Shown here piece by piece: positions 48,001 through 52,795 of a DNA stretch of 64,000 nucleotides. The number at the start of each line of letters is the position of its first letter. Positions within the stretch are counted from its first letter, which is position 1. The notes beneath the pieces are model-generated. The model was given only the letters and a program-made list of their open reading frames with translations. It searched no databases and had not been told where the DNA came from. Source of the DNA: Ooceraea biroi (Eukaryota > Arthropoda > Insecta > Hymenoptera > Formicidae); the NCBI RefSeq assembly GCF_003672135.1, contig NC_039506.1:23964497-24028496 (forward strand), read 5' to 3'. The position numbers and the translations under genes were made by a program.

Positions 48001-49904
48001 TACTCGTCCACGCGATACATAGACATCTTACTTCCCTGCTAAAAAGACTGTATCATTAAATCTCAAGTGCAAATTACAGCAAATAATGAGCAAGGTAATT
48101 TGACCGCAGTTGGCAGCCCGATCGTCTTGCAGCGGCGAGGATCCGTTTACGGAGCGAATGTGCCAATGATTACAGGTGAGGTCTCATCAAGCTTTCGCAG
48201 TTTACGATGGATAAAATTGAATCAATGCACTTTTACGGCCTCTTTCTATTTTTCCTTCAGAACTTGTCAATGACAGCAACGTGCAGTTTCTTGACCAGGA
48301 CGACGACGATGACCCCGACACGGAGCTCTACCTCACACAACCGTTCGCCTGCGGCACTGCCTTCGCAGTCAGCGTATTGGATTCCCTCATGTCGACGGTC
48401 AGTATTAATGAATAAACGCATCTTCCGTATCTGTTTGCGATGGCCTTTAACATTCTCATTTGTCATATAATATCCATAACGAGAAAATCCTAGAAAATCA
48501 TCATTCATTTTCACTTTGCAGACATACTTCAACCAAAACGCGTTGACTCTGATCCGGTCGCTGATCACTGGTGGAGCTACGCCTGAATTGGAACTGATCT
48601 TAGCTGAAGGGGCAGGCTTAAGGGGAGGTTACAGGTAAGGCCTGTTTCAATTAATTATCGTTGCGCAGATGAATCCTGTCATATCAGAAAAATTTGATAC
48701 CTTAGTTGTGATGAAGTCTTTAATTGTGGTCAATTTTAGATTCTTGGTATCAGAGTCCTAGTGATCTGCGGCATTAATTTTTTGCTTGATGAGACCTGAA
48801 TAATACTGACTGAATCACGTTGGTTGGTTTACAGTACGGCAGACAGCCTGTCCAACAGAGATCGGTGTCGCGTTGGTCAGATCGCGTTGTATGATGGACC
48901 GTTGGCTCAGTATGGCGAGGGAGGCAAGTACGGTGACCTCTTTGTCGCAGCATTAAAGTCATACGGAATGCTGTGCATTGGTCTGTACAGGTACAGGTAC
49001 CGGACTTTTTTCCCTCTCTCGATGGTATTTATTGGATTATCCTACGCACATATGTATTATTCTATATACATTTGTACATATACATATATTACCGAGAAAC
49101 AGCGACTTTTCTCCGATTGCTGCCACTATTGTACCGCTGTTTATTATATATACCTCTTACTATTCACGTACTTATACTGTGTGACTTATGATTTTCTGCC
49201 GCACACCTTTTGCACTTTGCGTTTTTGCATCACGAACAAAAAAAAAGAAAGTAATGAAAGCGACGATTGTAAGTTGCCCTCATCCAAAAAATACCTATCA
49301 TTTTTTACTACTATTATATATATCTCTCTCTCTATCTCTCTATCTCTCTATCCTCCTCTCTCTTTCTTTTTCTGTCTTTGTGTCATCTGATTAGCATTTA
49401 GTTATATTCATCATACGTCCACATACATTTAGTTTAGTTTAGCTTAGTTTACTTTAGTTTAGCTTAAACTCTACAGCTCGTCTTGGACTAGTTTAGTCAC
49501 ACTCGGTGTACATAGTCCAGCTCGCATTCTTTCGTAGACATGTGCCGTCCGCTCGCTGACCCATGACTTGAATCTTCTAGGTTTCGAGACACCAGCTCGT
49601 CGTGCGACGCCTCTTCCAAGCGGTACGTGATCACGAATCCACCCGACGACTTTACTCTGCTACCTACAGATCAGGTATCGCATCTTTTTCTTGTAATTAT
49701 GTGCACTGCATTTTCTTCGAAGAATCAATATACAAATTTTCCTTTTGAATTCAGTCAAGTAATCAATTAATCAAACGAATAACTCGAATCACGTTCTAAC
49801 GGTTTGCCGTCACGGTTCATCAGGTGTTCGTGCTGATGCAGTTCGACCCGGGTCTTGAGTACAGGCCGAGCAGAGGTGCCCGCGGCAAGGACGACTCCTC
49901 CTGA
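4018..49904 (+). CDS. slo: slowpoke BK-type Ca2+- and voltage-activated K+ channel, partial gene (post-S6 to stop), all exons span
   Basis: Spliced gene for the pore-forming alpha subunit of the plasma-membrane BK channel, which repolarises neurons and muscle after Ca2+ entry. I joined 20 exon positions by GT/AG borders and phase; they give 2505 bp, i.e. 834 residues plus TGA, with no frame conflict. Seen in the protein: S6-RCK1 linker (residues 1-30), RCK1 (about 31-322), a CXXCH motif (about 302-306) that binds haem in vertebrate Slo1, a low-conservation linker (323-416), RCK2 (about 417-834) and the Asp-rich calcium bowl (about 653-661). Insect Slo proteins are about 1150-1200 residues, so roughly 330 N-terminal residues (S0-S6, voltage sensor, pore) must be encoded left of the window. 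Individual exons are listed separately. The three sites with alternative exons are all in the S6-RCK1 and RCK1 portion, which tunes Ca2+ gating. Identity rests on near-complete agreement with insect Slo as I know the family; no search was run. Confidence 0.97.
4110..7171 (+). other. slo: slo intron, first part, up to the transposon pair
   Basis: Intronic sequence without a supportable gene. Mostly AT-rich. The only structure I noted is the segment 6246-6418, which has a near-identical copy inside the transposon at 7172-8451. The final TA (7170-7171) is the target dinucleotide of that transposon. Confidence 0.7.
6246..6418 (+). repeat. intronic segment duplicated inside the downstream fold-back transposon
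   Basis: This 173-bp stretch recurs at 7427-7592 with two substitutions and one small indel in an AACCTTAATT direct repeat. The flanks here do not show the ATTCA duplication that surrounds the downstream copy, so this looks like the source and the other the insertion. It has no coding signature and no terminal repeats of its own that I can see. Confidence 0.85.
7427..7592 (+). repeat. copy of intron segment 6246-6418 inserted in the transposon arm
   Basis: Flanked on each side by ATTCA (7422-7426 and 7593-7597). Removing the segment and one ATTCA restores continuous pairing with the opposite arm, so it is an insertion into a pre-existing inverted repeat. About 98 percent identical to 6246-6418 outside one 7-bp length difference. 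Confidence 0.85.
7637..8183. repeat. five-copy tandem repeat, unit about 115-119 bp, core of the fold-back element
   Basis: The marker ttgcctagagttctctgcta recurs at about 7642, 7761, 7876, 7992 and 8110, giving periods of 119, 115, 116 and 118 bp. Each unit continues with a gaaaatac..gtaaa stretch, an aaaaagttctag block and a cgagaagttctgagttg block. Units differ by a few substitutions and short indels. No open frame runs through them. Confidence 0.9.
8454..10464 (+). mobile_element. Tc1/mariner-type transposon, DD41D group, degenerate, with inverted duplication of its right half
   Basis: The ends read tacagggtggtccactt and its reverse complement. TA flanks both sides; the left TA (8452-8453) is shared with the neighbouring element. 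The inverted repeat is 366 bp (8454-8819 against 10099-10464). The right arm includes the last codons of the transposase, so the left arm carries these inverted. The inversion continues, with more divergence, at 8820-8940, which is the reverse complement of about 9546-9664 (first catalytic Asp region); the intervening 9665-10098 is missing from the left copy. The transposase remnant occupies 9087-10151. Confidence 0.9.
9087..10151 (+). pseudogene. DD41D Tc1/mariner transposase, frameshifted and with stops
   Basis: About 355 codons from ATG 9087 to TAA at 10149-10151, once a full-length transposase of the cut-and-paste Tc1/mariner superfamily. The N-terminal part reads as a helix-turn-helix DNA-binding region (about residues 1-100, including QRYPEKRLPSRAAFDRL). 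The catalytic triad is visible: FTDEST, then QPDGCPAHNAR, then SPDLNPLDFF; 41 residues separate the second and third Asp, which matches the DD41D (rosa-like) group. Breaks: a frameshift near 9391 (one base missing after PRQ), a TGA after NPRWL (9635-9637), a TAA near 9737, and a frameshift near 9959 where FFV-WGM should be continuous. Not functional. Group assignment rests on spacing and motif alone. Confidence 0.88.
10465..10725 (+). other. slo: slo intron remainder before alternative exon variant 2
   Basis: Short stretch from the right-hand TA (10465-10466) of the second transposon to the tgtgtag acceptor. No other feature seen. Confidence 0.7.
10726..10817 (+). CDS. slo: slo alternative exon, S6-RCK1 junction, variant 2
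   Basis: 92-bp exon with acceptor tgtgtag and donor gtatcc. It starts in phase 0 with AVFASWIPEITELAANRSKY, continues with GGQYSRERGR and ends in AG, so it is interchangeable with 4018-4109 and 15882-15973. It is the most divergent of the three: Trp replaces Ser/Cys after FAS, Thr replaces Ile after PE, and AAN replaces VGN/IGT. It is also the most GC-rich. Joining it to another copy would shift the frame (92 is not a multiple of 3), so productive mRNAs can carry only one of the three. Confidence 0.93.
12375..12446. repeat. CT-rich microsatellite
   Basis: Imperfect (CT)n and (TCTG)n run of about 70 bp inside a slo intron. Confidence 0.9.
13216..13337. repeat. CT/TCTG-rich microsatellite ending in a cryptic acceptor-like ttcag
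   Basis: Interrupted (CT)n, (TCTG)n and (ATCT)n tracts of about 120 bp. The end, ctctctctctctttcag, mimics a strong 3' splice site but no coding frame follows. Confidence 0.85.
15882..15973 (+). CDS. slo: slo alternative exon, S6-RCK1 junction, variant 3
   Basis: 92-bp exon with acceptor tggtgtag and the strong donor gtgaga. Phase 0 in, phase 2 out, identical to 4018-4109 and 10726-10817. It reads AIFASCIPEIIDLIGTRNKY, then GGTLKNERGR. Of the three, this one is closest to the common insect Slo form as I know it, and it is the copy nearest the constitutive downstream exon at 19386. Confidence 0.95.
16326..16356. repeat. (TA)n microsatellite
   Basis: Uninterrupted TA run of about 30 bp in a slo intron. 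Confidence 0.9.
18519..18604. repeat. CT-rich tract followed by (GT)n microsatellite
   Basis: Imperfect CT/CTTT run at 18519-18560, then a (GT)n run at 18584-18604. Confidence 0.88.
19386..19496 (+). CDS. slo: slo constitutive exon, start of RCK1
   Basis: 111-bp exon, acceptor ttggcag, donor gtatga. Its first base A completes the Arg codon begun by any of the three 92-bp exons; it ends with AG, again splitting an Arg codon. It reads HIVVCGHITYESVSHFLKDF followed by LHEDREDVDVEVVFLH. HIVVCGH is the first beta strand of the RCK1 Rossmann fold; the acidic EDREDVD patch corresponds to the RCK1 region implicated in high-affinity Ca2+ sensing in vertebrate Slo1. Confidence 0.97.
19497..20161 (+). 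other. slo: slo intron
   Basis: Non-coding; a short ATC-type run lies near 19798-19815. Nothing else seen. Confidence 0.75.
20162..20267 (+). CDS. slo: slo alternative exon in RCK1, variant 1 (KEPDLELEG form)
   Basis: 106-bp exon, acceptor gttttcag, donor gtaccc. The first G completes Arg, then 35 codons: KEPDLELEGLLKRHYTTVEF continuing to FQGTMMNAVDLERVK, ending in phase 0. The exon at 21359-21464 has the same length, phases and a homologous product, so the two are alternatives. It differs by Leu for Phe, Tyr for Phe, and Met-Met-Asn-Ala-Val for Ile-Met-Asn-Pro-Ile. The position is between RCK1 strand B and helix C by homology. Confidence 0.95.
20268..21358 (+). other. slo: slo intron between the two 106-bp exons
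   Basis: 1.1-kb non-coding interval. Contains a (CAAC)n-type microsatellite at 20311-20350 and TA-rich runs near 20458-20510 and 20895-20935. No further exon copy was found. Confidence 0.8.
20311..20350. repeat. (CAAC)n microsatellite
   Basis: Repeats of caac/caat over 40 bp, 44 bp downstream of an alternative slo exon. Confidence 0.9.
21359..21464 (+). CDS. slo: slo alternative exon in RCK1, variant 2 (KPPDLELEG form)
   Basis: 106-bp exon, acceptor cgttcag, strong donor gtgagt. It reads KPPDLELEGLFKRHFTTVEF then FQGTIMNPIDLQRVK, phase 1 in (one base completing Arg) and phase 0 out. It is interchangeable with 20162-20267, and inclusion of both would shift the frame. Its product corresponds to the common insect Slo sequence as I know it. 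Confidence 0.96.
21465..23965 (+). other. slo: slo intron
   Basis: 2.5 kb without a supportable gene. Contains a (TA)n run at 21533-21580 and a shorter one near 22231-22247, plus a C-homopolymer at 23024-23033. Confidence 0.75.
21533..21580. repeat. (TA)n microsatellite
   Basis: Nearly perfect TA run of about 48 bp, beginning about 70 bp downstream of a slo exon. Confidence 0.92.
23966..24118 (+). CDS. slo: slo constitutive exon, RCK1
   Basis: 153-bp exon (51 codons), phase 0 to phase 0, acceptor ctttttttag, donor gtaacc. It reads VHEADACLVLANKYCQDPDA followed by EDAANIMRVISIKNYSDDIR and ends QLMQYHNK. LANKYC-DPDAED is a hallmark of the Slo RCK1 domain. Confidence 0.97.
24351..24506 (+). 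CDS. slo: slo constitutive exon, RCK1
   Basis: 156-bp exon (52 codons), phase 0 to phase 0, acceptor gttccag, donor gtcagt. It begins AYLLNIPSWDWKQGDDVICL, includes AELKLGFIAQSCLAPG and ends MRSFKT. This is one of the most conserved Slo segments. The preceding intron is only 232 bp. Confidence 0.97.
24507..24964 (+). other. slo: slo intron
   Basis: 458-bp non-coding interval ahead of the first 113-bp alternative exon. Nothing else seen. Confidence 0.8.
24965..25077 (+). CDS. slo: slo alternative exon in RCK1, variant 1 (LRGTGMEMYTE form)
   Basis: 113-bp exon, acceptor gtaccag, donor gtaagt. Phase 0 in; it ends GA, and the G at 32004 completes Glu. It reads SPDMQAWQNDYLRGTGMEMY then TETLSPTFIGMPFAKAT. 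The exon at 27764-27876 has identical length and phases and a homologous product. Since 113 is not a multiple of 3, the two cannot be productively combined. Confidence 0.96.
25078..27763 (+). other. slo: slo intron between the two 113-bp exons
   Basis: 2.7-kb non-coding interval with TA/CA-rich runs near 25740-25850. The long open frames on both strands around 25.5-26.1 kb are compositional and lack splice or protein signatures. Confidence 0.78.
27764..27876 (+). CDS. slo: slo alternative exon in RCK1, variant 2 (LQGTGCEMYTE form)
   Basis: 113-bp exon, acceptor gtgtttcag, donor gtaagt. Phase 0 in, ends GA. It reads SPDTQAWQNDYLQGTGCEMY then TETLSPSFTGMTFPQAS. Differences from variant 1 include Gln for Arg, Cys for Met, Ser-Phe-Thr for Thr-Phe-Ile and PQAS for AKAT, clustered on the segment that corresponds to the late RCK1 helices. 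Confidence 0.96.
27877..32003 (+). other. slo: slo intron after the 113-bp exon pair
   Basis: 4.1 kb of mostly non-coding sequence. CT- and TTTTC-rich stretches lie at about 28040-28120 and 28360-28480. A candidate exon (30274-30338) is described separately. A pseudo tRNA-like string near 30950 was rejected. Confidence 0.72.
30274..30338 (+). CDS. slo: candidate third alternative slo exon (phase-matched to the 113-bp pair)
   Basis: A 65-bp open block has a good pyrimidine tract and acceptor (ctactctgattgcag) and a donor gtaacg. Its phases, 0 in and 2 out, are exactly those of the 113-bp exons, and it too ends in GA, so splicing to 32004 restores Glu-Leu. It would read VAMYGDKYICEFHNISKKSL plus Glu. 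It would replace 38 residues by 22 and is not visibly homologous to the other two. No protein-family support was available. It could equally be a decoy with splice-like borders. Confidence 0.35.
32004..32162 (+). CDS. slo: slo constitutive exon, end of RCK1
   Basis: 159-bp exon, acceptor tcgccgtag, donor gtaagc. The first G completes the Glu begun by the alternative exons; it ends CG, splitting an Arg codon. It reads LCFTKLKLLLLAIEIKGEGG then GSDSKISINPRGAKIAANTQ and GFFIAQSADEVK. The FFIA-SADEVKRA block is diagnostic of Slo. The GEGGG stretch is a small variable loop. Confidence 0.97.
32163..32469 (+). other. slo: slo intron, AT-rich
   Basis: 307-bp intron, very AT-rich, no features. Confidence 0.85.
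32470..32546 (+). CDS. slo: slo constitutive exon with CXXCH motif
   Basis: 77-bp exon, acceptor gtttgcag, donor gtaagt. It completes Arg and reads AWFYCKACHDEIKDETLIKK then CKCKN, ending with a single T (phase 1). CKACH is the CXXCH haem-binding motif described in Slo1. The splice boundary after the Cys-rich KCKCKN end opens the inter-RCK linker, the same place where vertebrate Slo1 carries its STREX-type insertions. Confidence 0.97.
32961..33005. repeat. (TC)n microsatellite
   Basis: Near-perfect TC run of about 45 bp. Confidence 0.93.
33386..33700. repeat. simple-sequence cluster: (CTGT)n/(CT)n then (GAT)n-like
   Basis: Tetranucleotide CTGT/CTAT and CTTT repeats dominate 33386-33580; GAT/GAC-type triplets dominate 33640-33700. 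The long open frames crossing this area are explained by the repeats. Confidence 0.85.
35384..35452 (+). CDS. slo: candidate slo cassette exon in the inter-RCK linker (69 bp)
   Basis: Bounded by acceptor gatttttgcag and donor gtatgc. It is 69 bp with two leading and one trailing base, exactly the phase 1 to phase 1 needed between 32546 and 38212, so it can be included or skipped without frame change. Included, it adds 23 residues: Tyr formed at the junction, VGMMMMQTGMVKGNTAYSSY, Leu-Asp, and it changes the following Leu to Val. It sits where vertebrate Slo1 has STREX-type inserts, but I see no similarity to STREX. The codon pattern looks protein-like (GC-rich third positions). No search was run. 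Confidence 0.55.
36571..36672. repeat. possible 102-bp miniature inverted-repeat element
   Basis: Begins tatacaaggt and ends with the reverse complement accttgtata, separated by 82 bp without coding potential. The terminal style resembles the cagggtg-ended Tc1/mariner elements of this window but the sequence is different. Only 10 bp pair, so this is weak. Confidence 0.35.
37519..37543. repeat. (TC)n microsatellite
   Basis: TC run of about 25 bp. Confidence 0.88.
38212..38262 (+). CDS. slo: slo exon in the inter-RCK linker
   Basis: 51-bp exon, acceptor cttcgggcag, donor gtacgt. TG completes Leu after KCKCKN; it then reads ATFRKGVRAVQMVGRA and ends with A (phase 1). Being symmetric (phase 1 to 1, multiple of 3), it can be skipped without a frameshift. 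The basic FRKGVRAVQMVGR segment is, to my knowledge, seen in some insect Slo isoforms. Confidence is high from phase fit and coding look. Confidence 0.85.
40512..40532 (+). CDS. slo: candidate 21-bp slo microexon
   Basis: A 21-bp block follows a long pyrimidine tract (ctcctcctcgtctcctccgc, then taccgcaatag) and is followed by the consensus donor gtaagt. It has two leading and one trailing base, so it is phase 1 to phase 1, exactly what is required between 38262 and 42922. Included, it would insert seven residues, SQDLSYA, before NDHHPPPTF. Both splice sites are better than those of some certain exons here. Such short exons are usually alternatively spliced and missed by gene finders. Evidence is splice logic only. 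Confidence 0.5.
41711..41739. repeat. (GAC)n trinucleotide repeat
   Basis: About nine GAC/GCC triplets in a slo intron. Confidence 0.85.
42922..42984 (+). CDS. slo: slo exon in the inter-RCK linker (HHPPPTFTPPELP)
   Basis: 63-bp exon, acceptor tttgttacag, donor gtacag, phase 1 to phase 1. It reads DHHPPPTFTPPELPKMVHVR with an Asn formed at the upstream junction. The PTFTPPELPK-VHVRG stretch is a recognisable insect Slo linker motif. Symmetric length means it can be skipped without frame change. Confidence 0.94.
42985..43726 (+). other. slo: slo intron
   Basis: 742-bp non-coding interval, no features. Confidence 0.8.
43727..43759 (+). CDS. slo: slo 33-bp exon in the inter-RCK linker
   Basis: 33-bp exon between acceptor cgttttag and donor gtaagt, phase 1 to phase 1. 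It completes Gly and adds EISRERDDPN. This matches the G-ITR-RED region that follows VHVRG in insect Slo. It is too short for usual open-frame detection; I accept it because phase, splice sites and position all fit. Confidence 0.88.
43933..44065 (+). CDS. slo: slo exon, linker before RCK2
   Basis: 133-bp exon, acceptor atgttgcag, donor gtacct, phase 1 in and 2 out (AG completed by G at 47233). It reads MRNHRNSIGMTMMNSTKQVN then KVKPNVNRATNDSLSSPNQP and YNQ. KQVNKVKP is conserved in insect Slo; the rest is a low-complexity, Asn/Ser-rich linker. The preceding intron is only 173 bp. Confidence 0.94.
44066..47232 (+). other. slo: slo intron before RCK2
   Basis: 3.2 kb non-coding, AT-rich around 44.9-45.2 kb and 46.05-46.15 kb (attaatt/aatta repeats). 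No exon candidate met the phase and splice criteria. Confidence 0.75.
47233..47629 (+). CDS. slo: slo exon, large N-terminal part of RCK2
   Basis: 397-bp exon, the longest here, acceptor tttttgcag, donor gtgagt. The first G completes Arg; it then reads PTSRSSGGTNVNNNGGLQVG, and later DFDFEKTEMKYDSTGMFHW, SLEDC-like NLEDCILDRNQAAMTVLNG, and ends PKISVLN in phase 0. MKYDSTGMFHW marks the entry to RCK2; GHVVVCLFAD is its first Rossmann strand, and WKMLQNLPKISVLNG lies across the exon boundary. Confidence 0.98.
47803..47986 (+). CDS. slo: slo exon, RCK2
   Basis: 184-bp exon, acceptor cgtttcgcag, donor gtacgc, phase 0 in and 1 out. It begins GSPLSRADLRAVNVNLCDMC, includes CILSAKVPSNDDPTLADKEA and ends TFDDTIGVLSQ. 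Fully conserved RCK2 core sequence. Confidence 0.98.
48080..48175 (+). CDS. slo: slo exon, RCK2 variable loop and GSPIVLQRRGSVYG block
   Basis: 96-bp exon, acceptor aattacag, donor gtgagg, phase 1 to phase 1. It reads ANNEQGNLTAVGSPIVLQRR then GSVYGANVPMIT. ANNEQGNLTAV is a variable loop that differs between insects; GSPIVLQRRGS is conserved. The length is a multiple of three. Confidence 0.97.
48261..48397 (+). CDS. slo: slo exon encoding the calcium bowl
   Basis: 137-bp exon, acceptor tccttcag, donor gtcagt, phase 1 in and 0 out. It completes Glu, reads LVNDSNVQFL and then DQDDDDDPD, the calcium bowl that binds Ca2+ in RCK2, followed by TELYLTQPFACGTAFAVSVL and DSLMST. All acidic residues expected of the bowl are present, so Ca2+ sensing at this site is presumably intact. 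Confidence 0.98.
48522..48634 (+). CDS. slo: slo exon, RCK2
   Basis: 113-bp exon, acceptor ctttgcag, donor gtaagg, phase 0 in and 2 out. It reads TYFNQNALTLIRSLITGGAT then PELELILAEGAGLRGGY. Conserved RCK2 sequence. Confidence 0.98.
48835..48990 (+). CDS. slo: slo exon, RCK2
   Basis: 156-bp exon, acceptor ggtttacag; it completes Ser and reads TADSLSNRDRCRVGQIALYD then GPLAQYGEGGKYGDLFVAAL and ends GMLCIGLY plus AG. The donor is a tandem gtacaggtacaggtacc: use of the second GT would add six in-frame bases (Tyr-Arg). I place the end at the first, which gives LYRFRDTSSS as in the family. Confidence 0.97.
48991..49580 (+). other. slo: slo intron with tandem donor and TTTAG-type repeat
   Basis: 590-bp intron. 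Starts with two consecutive gtacag units, has CT-rich sequence at 49324-49365 and a degenerate TTTAG pentamer run at 49427-49469. Confidence 0.85.
49581..49674 (+). CDS. slo: slo exon, C-terminal RCK2
   Basis: 94-bp exon, acceptor atcttctag, donor gtatcg. The G completes Arg; it reads FRDTSSSCDASSKRYVITNP then PDDFTLLPTDQ and ends in phase 0. Strongly conserved among Slo1 channels. Confidence 0.98.
49824..49904 (+). CDS. slo: slo terminal coding exon with stop
   Basis: Starts after acceptor ttcatcag, phase 0. It reads VFVLMQFDPGLEYRPSRGAR then GKDDSS and TGA at 49902-49904. The tail after LEYRP is short compared with the longer Gly-rich tail I know from Drosophila. No further in-frame continuation exists. 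Confidence 0.97.
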   Translation: MFVLMQFDPGLEYRPSRGARGKDDSS

Positions 49905-50640
49905 TTGTTGCTGTGTAGCGCCCTCACTGACGGACCATATTCCTACATCTAATCGCGCGTTGGGAATCATCGTGCCACCCGTCATCCCTGCAACTGTCTC
50001 GTCTTCGTTGGAGAACACCACCACCACCGTATGATGTCGCGCATCAAGAGGATGGGTGAACGAGCTGTTGCGAATTATTATTCGCAAGGCAGGTCGCAGT
50101 CATTTCCGTTTCCTCGACTGACAAACACAACGCCCGTTCGTCGATTTGGTCTCTCCTGCGAAAGAGAAGAAGAGGACTCCGATTGTTCTTCGCCAAGTCG
50201 TCGTCGAACCGTTCGAAGTTGATGCGTGACAGCAAGGAGAACGAAGATCTAGAAGCCTAACGATCACGAGAGGAAGACGAGAAGAAGAATAAAAGGAAGA
50301 AGGAACGAAGAAGGGATAACGGGAAGCTGGCACGATGCTGTGCGGTCCGAGGGTAGCTACACGTTTCTCTTTCCCCTATTCTAAAAGCCGAAGGAACAAT
50401 CGTCCTCGGGCGCGAGGACGATTCGTCGTGAGAACTGGACATCGGACACTTTTGCGAAGCGTAAAGCACTGTGTTATCCGGAGCCCCCCTCGACCACTAC
50501 CTGCCCCTCGTCAGGAGGCAGGGGAGCACGGATCGGGGGTGGGTTCTAGCTAAAAAGTTTTAGCGCGTGGTTTTGCAGCCCTTGACTCGGGTGCTGTGAA
50601 ATTGTAAAGTATCCTGCGCGGTAAATAAACGCATCGCCGT
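49905..50640 (+). other. slo: slo 3' untranslated region (minimal extent)
   Basis: Non-coding sequence from the stop codon to just past the first AATAAA. Longer 3' ends are possible because further AATAAA hexamers occur at 53617 and 54588. Transcript extent is inferred, not seen. Confidence 0.5.
50624..50629 (+). terminator. slo: candidate polyadenylation signal AATAAA for slo
   Basis: First AATAAA on the + strand after the stop codon, 720 bp downstream. The hexamer alone is weak evidence. Confidence 0.4.
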
Positions 50641-52074
50641 TCGTAGGAATTCCGCGTTTCGCGTTTCGATGCGCGTAACGCGCGTGTACCGGAGGAAGAA
50701 CACTACTTCGTCGTTCGTAACGAGCGAGCCGTAAAAGGACGATGAAACGAAGAGCCGGAAGGATAAAGGCGAAAAGGAGGCAAGCAGCGAGAAGGGCAGA
50801 TCTGAGAGAGAGAGAGAGCTGCGACGAGGGCTGGACCCGGCGCGACTCGTCGCGAGATCCTCGAGGCCTCGCCGCGGATCCCGCGTCGTCTCTCACGGAA
50901 CGCCCGTATCCTGGACTCGACCTACCAAAATTGGGTCTGATTGAAGGAGGTCTGCTCGAACGAACGAACGAACGAACGAGCGTGCGAATGAACATAGTGC
51001 CGGACTTACTACCCTTACCTCGTGTGTCTTGTTTTATGGCTAAACGAAAACGAAGGAGAATCTCAATCAAGCACTTTCTACAGGTTCTATATATATATAT
51101 ATATATATGTATATAATGTATGTAATATATACATATATACATATAGATAACTACGATAAAGTACCCTTTTCCACACAAAACTCTAAGTATAAAAATCGTC
51201 TATATATCGGTATATATACATTATAAGTATATATGCACATATATATATATGTATGCATATAGACATTCTCTCTTTTATATATTTTTGTGAAACTCACGTG
51301 TGTATATATACGGACGTACATATATATATATATAAAAAAAGATGAAAAATATATGTAAGAAAAATACACAGATACACCTATACACGAAAATACTCTATCT
51401 CTCTTTTCTCATGTACACACACATATACACACATATACGCTCTCTTTTTCTCTTTCTCTCTCTATCTCTCTCTCATATATTCTCTCTGTATTTCTTTATC
51501 TCACTGCGCGTGCAACATGGACTCCTCGCTCGTAAAAAAAAACGGAAAACACGCACATGCAATCACACACGTACGAGGAACAGGCATGTACATAACGATG
51601 CACGCGCGCGCAGTCACACTATGATCCACAATTCAATACATACACATACACACATACCACCCACACATACATCCACCATAGACACGCACATACACGCAAA
51701 AACCGAGAATCTGATCGAGAAGGATTGACACGTACGCGCGAGACTGTTCTTCTCGAAAGAGGAGTGGCAACGCGGAGCCGGAAGAAGCGGAAGGAGGACC
51801 TCGAAATGCGACTGGAAGAAAAAAAAGATCTCGCGTGGCGACACGCGACAAGCGGACGACGCGTGCCGGCCCGGGGCGCACCGATTCCGCGCTCGATCGC
51901 TGCGGGATCGAGGTCGGGAACTCGTAACCGGGTGCGACCGGGATAAAGCAGAAAAGCAAGGAGAAAGAAAGAGAACAGAAGAGAACCGAGATCACGAAGC
52001 AGACAGAACTCAAGAAAACTTACTGTGGTAGTCGCTGCCGTGTTTCGTATATTACGCGTACACCTTGTATAATT

Positions 52075-52132
52075 GTCGTCATCGTCGCCGTCGCCGTCGC
52101 CGTCGTCGTCGTCGTCGTCGTCGTCGACGTCG

Positions 52133-52163
<31 letters not shown>

Positions 52164-52182
52164 CGCCGCCGCTGCTGCTGTT
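52075..52182. repeat. compound trinucleotide repeat (CGT)n-(CTG)n
   Basis: About 108 bp of CGT/CGC triplets passing into CTG/CCG triplets. On the opposite strand it reads as poly-Asp/Ser-like codons, which explains the long minus-strand open frame there. Confidence 0.93.
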
Positions 52183-52758
52183 TGCAATATCCACGTGCAC
52201 TGTTCACTGCCACTGCAGTTCGTGTTAATATCGTTGTACAGTACTTTCTATGTATAGCTCGAGAGTGCGGCGAAACAGAAAGCGAGGCGAGGCGCGCGAG
52301 TGTGGACACGTACCCCCTGCGTGACACCGGGGAGCACGTAGCGCCGGCCGAGGGTTGGGCACGGTTGCACCGACAGTCCTCCGATTTCATCAACTTCGAT
52401 TGCAGCTCGAAGTCGTCTCTTCGCGACAACGTGAGTGAACGGGAGAGACATGTCACGATGTCGTGGTGCTCGGTAAAATTGCTCGATGCGAATGAAGAAG
52501 AGATTTGTTTGATCAAGATCAGCTCCGGATTCGTCGGTGCAGCTGGTATCCCAAGAGAGCTTCTCGTGAAGCTACGAAGCTACAAAATATCTCGTCGTTA
52601 GCACTTGCACATGCGGTCGCAACCGGAAACTCGCGATTGGACGTGGATCGAGTGACCGTTTCTCCCCCGAATTGCCTCGTTCGCAAGAGACGACCGGATA
52701 TTTTTGTAATTCTATCGATCACGAAGCTACTCGTTCGGTTCTTGTTTCCTCGACGCGG

Positions 52759-52794
<36 letters not shown>

Positions 52795-52795
52795 G
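52759..52795. repeat. (TC)n microsatellite
   Basis: TC run of 37 bp with one interruption. Confidence 0.92.

Noticed and set aside
49427..49469. TTTAG pentamer run, reminiscent of insect telomeric TTAGG
   Set aside because: The unit is TTTAG, degenerate and short, so it is a simple repeat and not telomeric.
51619..52200. 193-codon minus-strand open frame with Ser/Asp-rich start
   Set aside because: Its start is the CGT/CTG triplet repeat read in reverse and the rest is compositionally biased; no splice or family evidence.
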